This document shows positions 1 to 12,345 of a stretch of DNA of 57,919 nt, one piece after another. Within the stretch, counting starts at the first letter, position 1, and every line of letters begins with the position of its first letter. The notes below the pieces were generated by a model. That model did not search any database, was not told the DNA's origin, and saw only the letters and a list, made by a program, of their open reading frames with translations. The position numbers and the translations under genes are program-made. The stretch covers positions 1 through 57,919 of the forward strand of contig NW_026570534.1 of NCBI RefSeq assembly GCF_019649055.1. The letters run 5' to 3'. The stretch is from Paramacrobiotus metropolitanus. Lineage: Eukaryota > Tardigrada > Eutardigrada > Parachela > Macrobiotidae.

Positions 1-2335
1 TTAGGGCAGGGTGTAAAACCTGGCAGCGGCACCTGCCAGTGGCATTGCCAGTGGCATGGCAAGGGATAAAATCTGGAGACTCTGGCAACTGGCAACCGAT
101 AAAAGCTGGCAGATGCCACAGAAAATATGGCACAACTAACAAGCGGGTTCGAGTGTTTGGTCAACAACATAATTTTTGAAAAATCTTGCCAGTACACTGA
201 CAGCGTTACATGTAAAGTGTTAGCAGCATTACTAGACTTGCACGAAGTCATACCCGCATACACAACTTCAAAAGGTCACACTGCATTTCGCCGTTCGCAA
301 AAAGTAACGCAAGAAAACAGAATCACTAGGCGCGTTACAAGTACAATCGCGGCACTTCCAGATCTGTAAGGCAAATCGATGGAGTATGACTTGCGGTTGA
401 GCGTGAAGCTGCGTGATATGAGTACGCTAATCGGTTAAACGGTTGACTGATGAATAAATTCTTAATTTTTTCCGCACACTCATTTGGTGGTTTAACTTGT
501 GATGGCTACGGTAAGTTAACGCAAGCGATTAAGCGAATAACTTTTGTCTACTTGAAAACAAATCGGATAAGATTCTATGAGAGCAGCTGGGAATATGAAC
601 GTTGAGAAAAGTTTACTGGCTCATTAATTTGGTTTTCCAAATATTTCTTTGATAGCCGTACAGTATTTCGCAGTGCAGCAATACTGCAAGCAAAATTATT
701 CGCACATAAACACACACTAAATTCAAATTTGTATCATTTCCACTCTCCAGTGGACTCATTCGGGAAGAATAAAAATTCATGCTGTATAACGTTGCACTAA
801 AGGAAAAGGGCAAAATGATCATATCCAAAATTGCATTAGTATGTTATACGATTTTATGTATTGTTTTACATAAGCCATAAGGTAACCTGTTGCGGCTAAT
901 AATTATTTAGAGCAACTGCTCTATGTGATTAGACGGCTGGTTTCCGCTGTTTGTTAATTCACTACTGAAATTATTTGTTTTTAGCACAGTTGTCACGTAT
1001 CTACATAATAACATTACTGTCTGAATAATCTGCATGAAGCATATACTATAAACTTGCGAATAACAAACTAATATTATTTATCATACGTATCAATACTGCA
1101 TCCTTACCAATCGAAACTAAGAATAAAATCCGGCATCGGGCGTACAAAAGTGACCAAAAATATAAAATTATTCATAAACAATGACGCTGACAATATTATA
1201 ATATTGGTGTAGCAAACTGACGCCAATGATGCGCAAATAATATCGCGCTGCCTGTCTAAACCTGCCAATATCTGCAGTACAATATTAGCAATTAGAATTC
1301 TGTACAAAATTTATAAGTTATCATAATGATCTGTTAAATTAACCTGTGAACCAACAAAATTTCATATACGGCTGTGATACGTACAATAAAAATACCAACT
1401 GCAGTGTGTGCAGGCTTATCGAAAACTTTAAAGTAAAAAAATGTTAAATAATAAAAACCAAATGTGTCAACTAAACAAAATTGTTAAACTGCCAAATGCC
1501 AATAATAATTATGGCAGAAATAATAGAAATAACCATTAAACTACTTACTGCTGACGCAAACTGACATCGTAGTCAAATCACGAGACCGCAGATACAGAAC
1601 AATACGAATTCGCGTGACGCTTCACTATGGTCCTATGCCTATCATTCCTGTTCAACTTAAAAGGAGTCCATATATTTCATGAACGTGAGAGTAACGGCAG
1701 GTGCCGGTATTATTAAACACTAAAAACAGCACCAGACTCGGAGTTAGATGTAAACCATTCAGCGCACCGGATAACGTACGCACACCGCAAATCAGGTTAA
1801 TATACTGTACTATTCGCGCATTGCTCGGGTTCATCTGCTTGTGTCGCATGGCTTACTTCCGCCGTTATGTACAACAAAGCAAAATAATCAGCTAACAAAA
1901 CCAGAAGATAAGGCTGGCTGTTCGTGGAGTTACCCCGTGAATGTAAAATGCGCGTATACATGGCGCCGGTTTTTTTGCCATAGCAGCAAAGTTCAAGTGC
2001 ACATATACCAAGCAGTGGAGCCAAGCCGGTACCGACGTACCGTAGTACAAACACTATTCGCAGATTAAGACTAAAATATGGCGCCATTTTTACTTCCTTG
2101 CTGGGCCCGTGCCTGCAGTCTATAGTCAAAACACTCACAAAAGCGCGGATTTACTTACTCGCAAGTTTTTTCTCTGAAGCTAGACATGATCAAGTGTGTT
2201 ACAAGCGATTATAGCCCTCAATTTGAATTTATTTCCGGTTCGAAATTAGGTTTGTCGTTCATGAAAAAGTACTGATAGAAACCCCTGGAGTGTTACTGGG
2301 TATGTTTAATTAGCACTACGCAGCCTAGCAGTTGC

Positions 2336-2435
2336 ATAACTGTAAACGTAGTTTACAGTAAACGTACGGTGATGCTGCTTCTACGCGTAGAAGCAGCATC
2401 ACCATACGTTTATGGTAAATTACGTTTACAGTTAT
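2336..2435. repeat. 100-bp near-perfect palindrome (mini foldback)
   Basis: The left arm starts ATAACTGTAAACGTA and the right arm ends TACGTTTACAGTTAT, meeting at TCTACGCGTAGA near 2385. Nearly the whole 100 bp can fold into one hairpin. The corresponding place in the related element at 52605-56328 (after about 54780) lacks it, so it is probably an insertion of a tiny non-autonomous element. Confidence 0.75.
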
Positions 2436-3036
2436 CAGCTTGAAGCAGCAGTGGCAGTATCACTTTGATCATTTATTATTAGTGTTTAATCTGGCAGAGA
2501 TGCAGTATGGATCTCGCTCCTAAGATTTGTTATCCAAAAGCGGAAACGAGCACAGCGAACATATTTTACAGAGAACATATTTTGAAATAAATTAGCCGAA
2601 CCGGGTACGAACGAAAAAATTACAGAATACTAAAATCGCTTTACTAGTGAGTAGTGAGCGGTGTGGTTTTAGGCATAATCGTTGCCACTCTCCAGTAGTA
2701 CAACGTCATACAGCATTAACCGCTTGTTCGTTTCTGAATTACAGTATTAGTCTACAGGAGAGTGGCAATTATACAATTTAACTTTGGGATTTCTATGTGT
2801 CTGTGTACATACAACCTTTGCTTAATACAACGCGCTACTGTCCTGGAGTACGACTACCCCAAAAATTGGCATAATTAAATTAAAACCAGTAAACCAGCTC
2901 TGAACTTTTACATTTACAGATTTTAAAAAAAATCATACCATTCTGCTTCGGTTTGACTGAAGCCTTAATTACTTTAAGGCTGGTATTACCTTACGGTAAC
3001 GATTTTCACAATCTAAGCCGCTAAAGGGGTGTGCGG

Positions 3037-3865
3037 TAGAGCCCTGCACGAGCAGCAAAAGTGCTGCTCAACTCGCTCGTTTCAGCTTTCTGAAACTTCC
3101 TGCTCGCTCAGCTCGCTCGCGCCAAACCGCCGCTCGCTCAACTCGCTCGTTTTCCAATTTTTCTTTGCTTCCGCTCGCTCAACTCGCTCGTAATTTTATT
3201 TGGCAAATCGCCTCGCTCGTGAGATCGTCAAAAATTTACGTATATATATATCAATTTTTTGCACGAATTAATTATACCAAACTTTTCACCAACACAAAAA
3301 CTCAGTAAGTGTAATTGGATGTTCAGAGACAAACACTTATATCTCCATACTAGTAGTCCGTTTCATTACAGTTTATCATTTTTTCGCTAATACCTTTCTA
3401 TTATAAGTATTTATTTCAGACTAAATTAAAAAAACTACATCCAGTTGAAAATTAGAGAAAGTTCGAAAATTAAAATGCACCTTTCTTAGGAAGCAATCAA
3501 CTGATTCATAAATTCGTCAAATAATGTTTTTGTCGGCTTTGAGTACAAAATATCAAAAGTTAGTCCTGAGTCCCAACCGGTCTAGTAAAGTTAGTAAATC
3601 ACTTCGCGCGAAGCGCGAAGGTAACGGTGGTTTAACTTTAAGACCATTTTCAGGTCGGTCAATATAATTTTGCACTAGAACTTCTCCAGTTCGCACAATG
3701 TCAGCCTGTAGGCTCGCGATCGCTCGCACCCGACCATCCCGCTCACTCGGCTCGCTCGCAATTTTTTTTCTGTCACTCAGCTCGTTCGCAGATTCGCAAA
3801 ACGACGCCTGCTCGCTCGAATTGCTCGTGAGCCGAGCCGAGCGGCTCGGCTCGTGCAGGGCTCTA
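3037..3865. mobile_element. Non-autonomous hAT element with perfect 8-bp TSD
   Basis: Terminal inverted repeats TAGAGCCCTGCACGAGC (left) and GCTCGTGCAGGGCTCTA (right) are flanked by an identical 8-bp direct repeat GTGTGCGG at 3029-3036 and 3866-3873. An 8-bp TSD and a TAGAGCCCTGC-type end are the hAT hallmark. The 829-bp interior has no transposase. Both subterminal zones are packed with GCTCGCTC / AACTCGCTCG repeats (about 3060-3220 and 3715-3850), which in hAT elements are candidate transposase-binding repeats. It sits inside the larger element at 5-7554. Confidence 0.85.
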
Positions 3866-4781
3866 GTGTGCGGAGGAACTTAACTGATACCGTAACTACG
3901 ATGCTTATGTTGACACTTGGCAAGCATGTTCCAGCCGCGCAACCCTTAAATCTGGAAGTGCCGCACTGTATTTTAAATACGTCGTGTTATCGTTTTACAA
4001 TGTCGTATTATGCGCAAAGCGGCAAAACAGAACGTGACCTTTTCGAACCTTACTATGCCGAAGTTTACTTCCCAGCTTCGTGCATAACTAATACTATTAA
4101 CACTTTACAGTAATATACACTACCTGGACAATCTCTCGATTGTGTAGCGGCAGGTTCGGGATAAGAAAGAGGAATACTGGGATTTAAAATATTTTCGGAT
4201 TTGTGTATATAAAAGGAATAATAATAGTAGGGGAAAGAATTTAGTGAGTGTATGAAGGACATGAGAGGTTGTGGGTGTTCCTTTACTACAGTTGAGACCT
4301 TGAAAATTGCGCGTTTAGTCTGTATCTTTCCATAGGTTTACAGTCATTTGGTAGTAGTAATTTGTGTAGTAGTAATTTGTGTAGTTAAGAAAGTTGATTG
4401 CTTAATGGAGCGAACTATTATGTTTTGCACTAATAGTCTTGGATGTGTAGTAACAGGTGGTTTGTATATGGGATGTAGGCTGAGACGTACATTAAAAGGT
4501 TGTTCGAGAAAATGTTTGGTTTAATTGGTTTGTTGACTGGATTTTTTGAGTTTGGTGGGTATATTAAAGTTGAAGAACATTGTGTTTGAGTTATTATGGA
4601 TTTGACGAAGTGAAATGTTTTTCTTATTGGTTTTTTTCTGGTGGCCGGTTTAGATTTTCGGAAGCGTACTGATTCCGGTTGTTGTGTTTTGTTTGGCTTT
4701 GGTCTTTCTGGTTGAGTATAGTTTAGTAAGTTTTCTTTCATAGATAGTTTCTTTTAAGTATTGTTTTTTGTTAATAAAATA

Positions 4782-4918
4782 ATGGAAACTGGTTGTCATC
4801 GCAAGAAATACATGCGTGAGTATGTGCGTGATTATAAAAAAAAACGCAAAATGGAAACTAATTCTAATTATAGCAATGAAGATAATGAAGTAGTGATGAT
4901 GTTAGACATGAATATGTA
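4782..4918 (+). pseudogene. Broken copy of the Helitron-type N-terminus
   Basis: Starting at ATG 4782 the frame reads METGCHRKKYMREYVRDYKK and continues for 45 codons to a stop at about 4916-4918. It is clearly paralogous to the start of the minus-strand frame at 5447-6127 (shared KKYMREY.RDY.KKRK block). A frameshift after 'NEDNE' throws it out of register. It is the left arm of the inverted duplication. Confidence 0.6.
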
Positions 4919-5446
4919 AAGTTAAAAAACAAAAATGTAAACTTTACAGGGTCAGCAAAACACAACAATTCAGGACAAAATCGTACAGTGATGCTTAAGA
5001 AAAGATCGGGACAACCTTTACACGTTACCATACTCCGCAAATGTCGTTTAGAACCATTATAATATGCTTGACTACCTCGTGTAACCTTTCCAATTTTTGA
5101 ATATAAAAACTAAGCATCACTTTTATTACTTAAATCTTTCCCTTTTCAAAAATTTTCATTTTTAAGAACATAATTCATCGTCCGTTCTACCTGATCCCGT
5201 TGATAAAGCTTTAGAGCTCACAAACGTATGAGCAATCTTTTTGAAACCTATTGTCTGCACTTAAAAGACCCAATTTAAAATATTTTTCCGGTGAAATACT
5301 ATAAAGCCGATCATCAATTTAACCACCATAACCAAACGGAAATAGATTAGGATACGCTTTTTCTTTTAATCCAATTTGTGATTTCCAGTCCCAGATTAAA
5401 TTAGAAATCAAAAAATCAAGCGCCTTATAGACAATATTAAAAAAAA

Positions 5447-6127
5447 TCAACAGAATAAAATTTTAATGCCTTTTCGACTACAATTATCAAAATCGTTTTT
5501 TTTAACCTGACATATAGCTAATAAACAATCTGTAGCCGGGCGTGGTAGCAAACATTCGAAATTTTCACTAGGATCACTAGTTACATGAAATAATTGCCCC
5601 ACACATTTTTTTAAGCTATTTTCAAAATGCAATATTGTCGAAAAAGGCTGTACTAAACGCACTGCTTGGACTTCCATGTAACCAAGATTATTTAACCAAT
5701 TTTCTCTACCAATATCTAAACAATTCCGCCGTAAATCGTAAACACAAAAATTAAAATTTTTATGCTTATGTAAAGTCATACATCCTGCACATATCCTAGC
5801 ATCAGCTTTTAAATCACTATGTAACATGTGTGAATTATCACCAATCAAATCAGATGCAACTAAAATATTGCAAGAATCGCACGGCATATAAGCAACCATG
5901 ACCTTTCTCCAATATTTTTCTCCAGACATACCAGAAAACGCACCACCTTTAGTATTCCGATTACATTTTTGTTTTTTAACTTTTACATTCTCATATTTAA
6001 AATCATCACCATTTCGCACATTATCCTCCCTGCTACAATTACCATCAGTTTCTATTTTGCGTTTCTTTCTATAATCACGCATATACTCACGCATGTATTT
6101 CTTACGATCACTGCCACCTTCCATCAT
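5447..6127 (-). CDS. Helitron-type protein, N-terminal zinc-binding/DUF6570-like part (fragment)
   Basis: A 226-residue open frame. Residues 8-24 form a basic block (RKKYMREYMRDYRKKRK) like those that start many Helitron-encoded proteins. Residues about 80-115 contain two CxxC pairs (PCDSC and ICAGC). A long stretch follows, with 'IGRENWLNNLGYMEVQAVRL' and a later 'LLPRPATD', which fits the pattern seen in the region upstream of the Helitron helicase-like domain (C..C, a 'L..L..xE..L' block, then LPR). The Rep HUH motif and the helicase motifs are absent, so this is only a 5' fragment and cannot transpose by itself. Family assignment is from pattern memory, not a search. The closest alternative is another large eukaryotic DNA transposon that borrowed the same domain. 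Confidence 0.55.
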   Translation of the reverse strand: MMEGGSDRKKYMREYMRDYRKKRKIETDGNCSREDNVRNGDDFKYENVKVKKQKCNRNTKGGAFSGMSGEKYWRKVMVAYMPCDSCNILVASDLIGDNSHMLHSDLKADARICAGCMTLHKHKNFNFCVYDLRRNCLDIGRENWLNNLGYMEVQAVRLVQPFSTILHFENSLKKCVGQLFHVTSDPSENFECLLPRPATDCLLAICQVKKNDFDNCSRKGIKILFC

Positions 6128-6834
6128 TTTATTAAAAAAAGAATTCTTAAGCTAAAATCATGTATGAAAGAAAACTTACTAAACCATACTCAACCTAAAA
6201 AGACTTACCATAGCCAAACAAAAGACAGCAACCTGAATCAATAAGTATCCACAAATCCACACCGGCCACAAAAAAATAACAAACAAGAAAGTCATTTTGC
6301 TCACTCCATGTACTTCGTCCAATCCATAATAACTCCACCACAAGATTCCTCAACTTCCTATATACCCACCGAACTCAAAAAATCCAGTCAACAAACCAAT
6401 TAAACTATACATTTTCTCGAACAACCTTTTAATGTACATATGTACCAACCTACTTCCCATATACAAACCACCTGTTCCAACACATCCAAGATTATCAGAG
6501 CAAAACATAATAGTCTACTTCATTAAGCAATCAACTTTCTCGAAAATTCTTGAATTTTTCACAATATTCCATCACTATCTACAACCCGCACCACACTCCA
6601 CTTCCTGTAACACTTCATTAAACACTCAAATACGAACAAGGAGAAAGTCGAATATAATTATACCATACTACAGCAAAACTCCCACTACCTTCACCCTAAT
6701 TCAGTGTAAATCCTTTCTTCCCTACAATGGATTAGTACACCCTTTCTTCATTATCACATTTCGTCAAACCTATATTATTAAATTCTCTAGACATCACTTT
6801 ATATTCCTACCTCATATAATCTCCACATATAATA

Positions 6835-7052
6835 TGCTCCTGCAATGCACTCCTACATAATGTAGAAGCATATTGCAATGTGCTCCTACATATGTAGGAG
6901 CACATTGCAGGAGCATATTGGATTACATTTGTTTGGATACTACAGTTCCCTTTCCTCCTCCAAAAACCAATGAAACCGATGCAATGTGCTCCTACATAAT
7001 GCAGGAGCACATTCCAATGTGCTCCTACATAATGTAGGGGCACATATTGCAA
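6835..7052. repeat. Cluster of ~33-bp palindromes (GCTCCTACATAATGTAGGAGC)
   Basis: At least four units of the type CAATGTGCTCCTACAT followed by its complement ATGTAGGAGCACATTG occur at about 6840-6915 and 6980-7045, separated by about 65 bp of unrelated sequence. Each unit is itself an inverted repeat. They look like tiny foldback units inserted into or beside each other. Confidence 0.65.
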
Positions 7053-8590
7053 ACTAAAAAAGATGCCGAACTAACAGCGCCATCTACAAGTTTCACGCAT
7101 CGTTACTCGACTCATCTCACATGACTGTTAGGCCCCACCGCTTCCTTCAACCGGCCGGATCCTTCCGTACTCTACCGGCGCCAAAAAAATACTTTTGTTT
7201 ACACACGGATATCGAAGACCAAAAACCGAAACTACAGTTTCATATATGCTACGACTGATTCTAGTCGTATACCGCATATAAGAACCTGTCACGGTTCAGT
7301 GAACCTGCCGTAAAATTACTGTGCAGTGTGCACTGTCAAAGAGCTTCGAGAAAATACTAGTCTGAGTTGGCCAAGCACTGCGAACCGCTTATACGTGGTA
7401 AACACTCCGAACCTTCTTACATATGGTGCCACATTTTATGCGGCATCTGCCAGGTTTTATCGTTTGCCAGTTGCCAGAGTCTCCAGGTTCTATCTCTTGC
7501 CATGCCATTGGCAAAGCCACTGGCAAGCGCCACTGCCAGGTTTTACACCCTGCCCCCCTGTAAAGCTATTCATCTGTCAAAGTGTGCAAACAGAATAACG
7601 AGTTCGCGCTTGTAGCCGGCAAGAATGTTAACATGTTCACGGTTCACGCTGTGAGCATATTTGACGGGCGAAAATGCTTGTGAGCATTTTTGACGGGCAA
7701 AAATGCTCACGAAGGATATCATCCTTTCTCTATGGAGATTTTTACTGCAAAACGATGAGACACCGTATATCAGAAAAGGTTGTAATTATGAGTTTCCACT
7801 GCTGAAAATACAGGTTGGCTGAAAAAAAAACAATTATGGTAAATATCATGGCATTCGCACTAAGTGCGTGTACATCTTCTGACACTTGATCCTTTCGCCC
7901 ACGACGAAACAATATGTTTTGTACTGGCGTACTGCCTTCAGTCAGGCTGTCCCCAACAATGCCTTTATTGGGTCAAAAACAAGGTCCATGACATTTTTCC
8001 GTTTAAAAAAATATCAGTGAAAAGTTGGGAAAAACGACGGAACAGGTTTTAATTCAAAATCGTCTGTGTACATGTTTATCACTCGCAGTAAAATCGCCAG
8101 ACAGCAAAGTAAAATTCTATTTTCAGTACACAACTAGCCGTTTAAATTTTTTATATGGTAATTTCCATTCCCTGTATTTTACCAAGCGGATGTTGCGCGC
8201 ACGGAGGGTTTCGAGATACCAGTATTTAAATATAATTTGGTTGTAGAATAATTTCATCACATCGTTTTGTTGCAAAAAAATGGTTTTGTCACAGTTCAGG
8301 TAACCCGTACACCGGCCATTTCTTTACATACACAGCATGGGAATTCACATCTGGACACTTTTGTATGAACCAGTACTTTTTTCAGTTCTTCATGGTATTC
8401 TGTGCCTATAGAAAACGCGCTGCGTTCTAATCTTGTAGTGAGCAATTTTGTGCAACACATAAAGCAGACGTTGCTTGTTTTTACTTCGAATAACCGACAA
8501 ATAAAGTACATTATTTTGTATTGTGTAAGCATTGCTAACTTTTTTATTGTGTGCATCACATTTGTGAGTACGGACTCCGGGCAGGGTATG

Positions 8591-8646
8591 CCGCAGTGCA
8601 TATGAAGCCGCGTATTATGTGGTACGCGGTTTCATATGCACTACGG
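8591..8646. repeat. Long hairpin in foldback element C
   Basis: GTGCATATGAAGCCGCGTA pairs with TACGCGGTTTCATATGCAC across an 8-base loop, with one mismatch; pairing continues a few bases outwards to about 8591 and 8646. Confidence 0.7.
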
Positions 8647-8776
8647 GTATGCTCTCACGCTGTAAGATCAGTGCGGTAATCCGATACCGCTAATTAGCAT
8701 TTGCCGCTCTAGTATGCAGATCAGACGCGCTTTTACTCTTCGTGGCTACATGCAGGCGGTTCATATATATTACACT

Positions 8777-11700
8777 CGTGAACATGGGCGCCGGGCGGGG
8801 ATGTTCACGTTTGTGAGCCCGCGTGCCGGGCGTGGATGTTCACGTTTCATCACCGGCAGCGACCCGTTTAATAACTTTTAAAAGCGCACCTTGCAAAATC
8901 GTTACCCGTTACGTCATGGTTTTTACGCGTTGCAGCTTGCGCCTTGCTTAAGGGAAGTAAGTGGTCCGGTACATCACACAAAATGCGTACACATGCACGA
9001 AAACTTTCTTTCGCACACCTCTTAAGAACAGATGACCTCTACCAGTGATTTCTTTTTTTTTATATCACGTTGGACAACATAATAATACTCTACGCATTTG
9101 GCTCAAGTGGCACAATATCTTAACCAAAATTGCTTCTGTTCTTATGGTGTAAAACGTAAAGATAATATTGACGATTAATCATCAATGCATCTGAATATTG
9201 AAAAATCATGATTGTGAACTTCCCTTGAGAGCATATGACTATCACCGCCCATATGATACATTCTGGTTTAGTTACTTTTAATAAGTATCACACGAAAGAA
9301 CGCATATACAATCTTAGTACGAGTATTAAAACAAAAATAAAAGTCGAAAACACTTCCTCGATATTATTGAGGTCATTCTGTCTTGCATTTTGTGAACATG
9401 GGTTTGAAAATTTTGTGAAAATGGGTGCCAGGCAGAATGATTACGTTTGTGAGACGGTGCGGTAATCGGATACCGCTGATTAATTAAGGAGAATTTATAC
9501 TATGGTAGCAAGACTGAAACTGAGATTTTCAAAATTCGACAGTGGAAAAAGAATAGTTACATCTATCACTGGGCGAAAGTTGAGTAGATTCAGGTAACAA
9601 CGAAAAAACTTGAATAGGTTTTTTCGTTGCCGACCAGGAGCAATTTGGCGGGCTAACGTATCTTTCTACAGTACTGCCACCTGTGATCAAAATTCGTGAA
9701 AGAAAGATTGCACCGAGATGTGCTTTCTTCAATCTGGAATATGCCTTGTGGCTGTTATATTCCATGCCAGATTGTAAGTGTAATAGGACCAGACAAGGCT
9801 CATGTTTACACAGTGAGGACGAACACAGCATAACAAAGGCGCTAGACAATGGAAACACGTAGCGCTATCCCGTGAGTGCACATGAAAGAGTGGCCAAAGT
9901 CCACTCTTCACTGTGCACACAATCAGTGTGGCGGCACTGCAAGCGCAGAATCGGTAAGACCAAAGGAACGCGCAGAACAAAAGAAGGTTCTTCGCCACTT
10001 TCTGAAAAATTTTCCAAAATTGACTTCTAAACTCAATAACAATTTTCAAAGATGTCAGAAAATTCTGACATTTGATCAGATTTAAGATAAATCATTTTCA
10101 AGAAGAATTGTGGAGCGTTTTTGTGAAAAATGTTTGCGTATTTTGTAAAAAATAAAAGAAAGTAACTTTGAGTGTAAAAAAGTTAGTTTTTTTCAAGAAT
10201 GGTTCAGTTTTTTGGAAAAAACGCTCCACAGAACTTTAGTCATTTTAGCGGAACACATCGCTACGCTTGGAAGAAAAATTTCAAAAATCTCCTTGAATTG
10301 TTATTGCTTCCGGAAAACTTCCGGAAAACTGTTAACTGCTTTTGATCAGTGACTTTAACATTTTAAAATTGTCTAACCAATTTCAGACTTTCAATGTATG
10401 TAGCCAAAATACCATAGCGCTAGGTCAGATGTGTAGTTATGAAGAAGCACAAGCGCACGCATTGCGCCAGCGGGAATAGTCAAAAGAGGTCGAAATCAGT
10501 ATAATCTCTTCTTAAAGCCGCTTTCACAGTACATGCACAAACAGTGCAGATGGAAAAAGATCAGAGGCGCTCGTACTGTTTGTGGCTCTAAGAAGAGAGA
10601 TGCCGTGTATTGCCATCGTGAACATGGGTGCCGGGCTGGATAGCTCACGTTTGTGGACACGCGTGCCGCTTAATGGCCTGTCTAATAATTTCGAGAGTAG
10701 GCCTTTTGTTTGTATTCTAATTACTTTAGACATCGCATATTGACGACTTCTGTACCCCGTTGTTTGCTGTTATGACTTGTTTTGCTGGATGTCCACTTTT
10801 TGCACCACGTATTTGTGAACAAGGGTGTCGGCAGAGATGTTCACGTTTGCAAGGAATTCCGCTCATTCTAGTCGGCTTGTTACCATTTATGAGCCAAAAA
10901 AACATCTGCACCATAATACGACTCATAAGTCATAAATATGAGCAGCAGCTGCTAAGCGGTTGCGGAGCGAATAGTCAGCGTTTTATTATATGTAATTACA
11001 CATTAAAATTTAAAAATGTTTTAATCACTATTCACTTTTCACCACAAGCCCAATATCCCGAAAATCCTCGCAAAGATTAACGGCCGAGGGTAAAAATTAG
11101 GTTTAGGAGCAGCATCAACGTTAATAACTCAACAGAGTTGTGCGAAAGAAAATTTTCGTGCATGTGCACGCATTTGTGGGATGTGCCGGAATACTTACTT
11201 CCCTTAAGCAACGCGCAAGATGCAGCGAGTAAAAACCATGACGTAACGGGTAACAACTTCGCAAGATGCGCTTTTAAAATAAAGTTATTAAACAGGTCGC
11301 TGCCGGTGATGAAACGTGAACATCCCCGCCCGGCACGCGTGCTCACAAACGTGAACATCCCCGCCCGGCACCCTTGTTCACGGTCTTATTTGCATACGAG
11401 AACGAAGATGTTGGTGGTATCAGATTATCGCACAGTCTTACAACGTAAGTATACCCGGCGGCCGTGCTTACAAATACGATATACAAAGTGGAAAAGTGGG
11501 AAATGCTTACAAATGTCACAAAACTTTTTGTCCGTTAATTTTCGGTTTTTCGAAGTAAAAACAAGCAACAACTAAAAGCTTCGTTATGTGAAGATGTTAC
11601 ATGCAACTGTTGCATACTATGCATTTACCGCATAACTGGGAAAAGCGCATATTCACTGTGTGGGCTGACTATATTGCTGGATTCATATAATTAATGCGCT

Positions 11701-12345
11701 TTTACTGATTGTTATAATTTTGCTGTAATACTACGACAATTATCAAAATGCTGCGTCGCACTTGTGAACATGGTTGCCGGGCTGAAGCGCTCACACTTAA
11801 GCTTGTAGGTAAGATCCGCACAGTAAATCGGATTATTACTGCCCACATTTGCCCACTCGTGAACATTGGTGCCGGTCAGGGATATGGTTAAGTGTATACT
11901 TGTTTTCAGTTCTAAATATTCGTTTTATTTCTACACCTGCATTTTTTTGGGGAAAGCGCCGAGATGTTATTGTAATTCGTGAACACGGGTGCCCGGCAAA
12001 AATGCTTGTTATTAATTTTGTTAGACGGCGTGGTAATCGGATACCGCTGATACTAGCAGCTCTGGCAGCAAGCAGATTGCTGAGATAATAGGCGATGTTG
12101 TTGCTCTCGTGGTTGTATGTGATGACTTATTGTACAGTCACATCTCGTGATATCTGTAATTGAGATAATTTCTTCATTTGATTTTTTTTCAGCGAGCGAA
12201 GCTCGTGTTTGTCCAGTGCCCATATTGTAGAATAAAAAAGCGTAAGCTCTTCATGATCCATATTACAGACCTTCACCACTGTGACCATATAGTAGTAGTT
12301 TGAGAACAAACGTACCACAGGCAGGGACGCTCACGTTTGCTAGTT
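8777..12345. repeat. Dispersed GTGAACAT/ATGTTCAC palindromic motif array
   Basis: Copies of the GTGAACATGGGTGCCGGGC...ATGTTCACGTTTGTGAG type lie near 8777, 8820, 9398, 10617, 10814, 11310, 11357, 11765, 11858, 11978 and 12318 (the last partial). Orientation varies. All are confined to element C at 7597-12788. Confidence 0.65.
10109..10230. mobile_element. 122-bp miniature TIR element
   Basis: TGTGGAGCGTTTTT at the left and AAAAACGCTCCACA at the right are inverted repeats about 14 bp long bounding an A/T-rich core. No coding capacity. It sits in the middle of foldback element C. Confidence 0.55.

Larger units (their letters stand above)
4140..6860. mobile_element. Inverted duplication carrying Helitron-type coding sequence
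   Basis: The segment about 4384-4900 is the reverse complement, with divergence, of about 6030-6550; similarity fades outwards to about 4140 and 6860. Both arms contain the same promoter-side sequence and the same start of a reading frame. The right arm (minus strand, 5447-6127) still has it open, while the left arm (plus strand, from 4782) is frameshifted. The unique centre (about 4920-5440) shows nothing I recognise. The arms are too long and diverged to be ordinary short Helitron termini. It looks like two head-to-head copies, or a foldback derivative, inside the larger element. Exact ends are not determined. Confidence 0.55.
5..7554. mobile_element. Long-TIR Mutator-like element A (7.5 kb, carries nested insertions)
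   Basis: The window begins at the left end of a long terminal inverted repeat (GGCAGGGTGTAAAACC at 5-20). Its reverse complement closes the element at 7539-7554, and the match runs about 190 bp inwards on each side (5-195 and about 7365-7554). The TIR is rich in TGGCA/TGCCA motifs. The same family recurs at 52605-56328, where a 9-bp target duplication is visible; long TIRs plus a 9-bp TSD are typical of Mutator-like elements. Internal stretches shared with that second copy include about 1679-1712, 1850-2000, 2283-2320 and 2687-2718. I see no recognisable transposase, so it looks non-autonomous. The left target site lies outside the window, so the TSD of this copy cannot be checked. Its larger size is at least partly due to insertions at 2336-2435, 3037-3865 and about 4140-6860. 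Confidence 0.7.

Noticed and set aside
6840-7050. Possible CRISPR-like array of palindromic repeats
   Set aside because: Units are irregularly spaced, there are no unique spacers of constant size, and the DNA is clearly from an animal nuclear genome.
8402-8605. Overlapping frames on both strands at 8296-8605
   Set aside because: They lie in the inner inverted repeat of foldback element C, with no motif and no match to a gene family.
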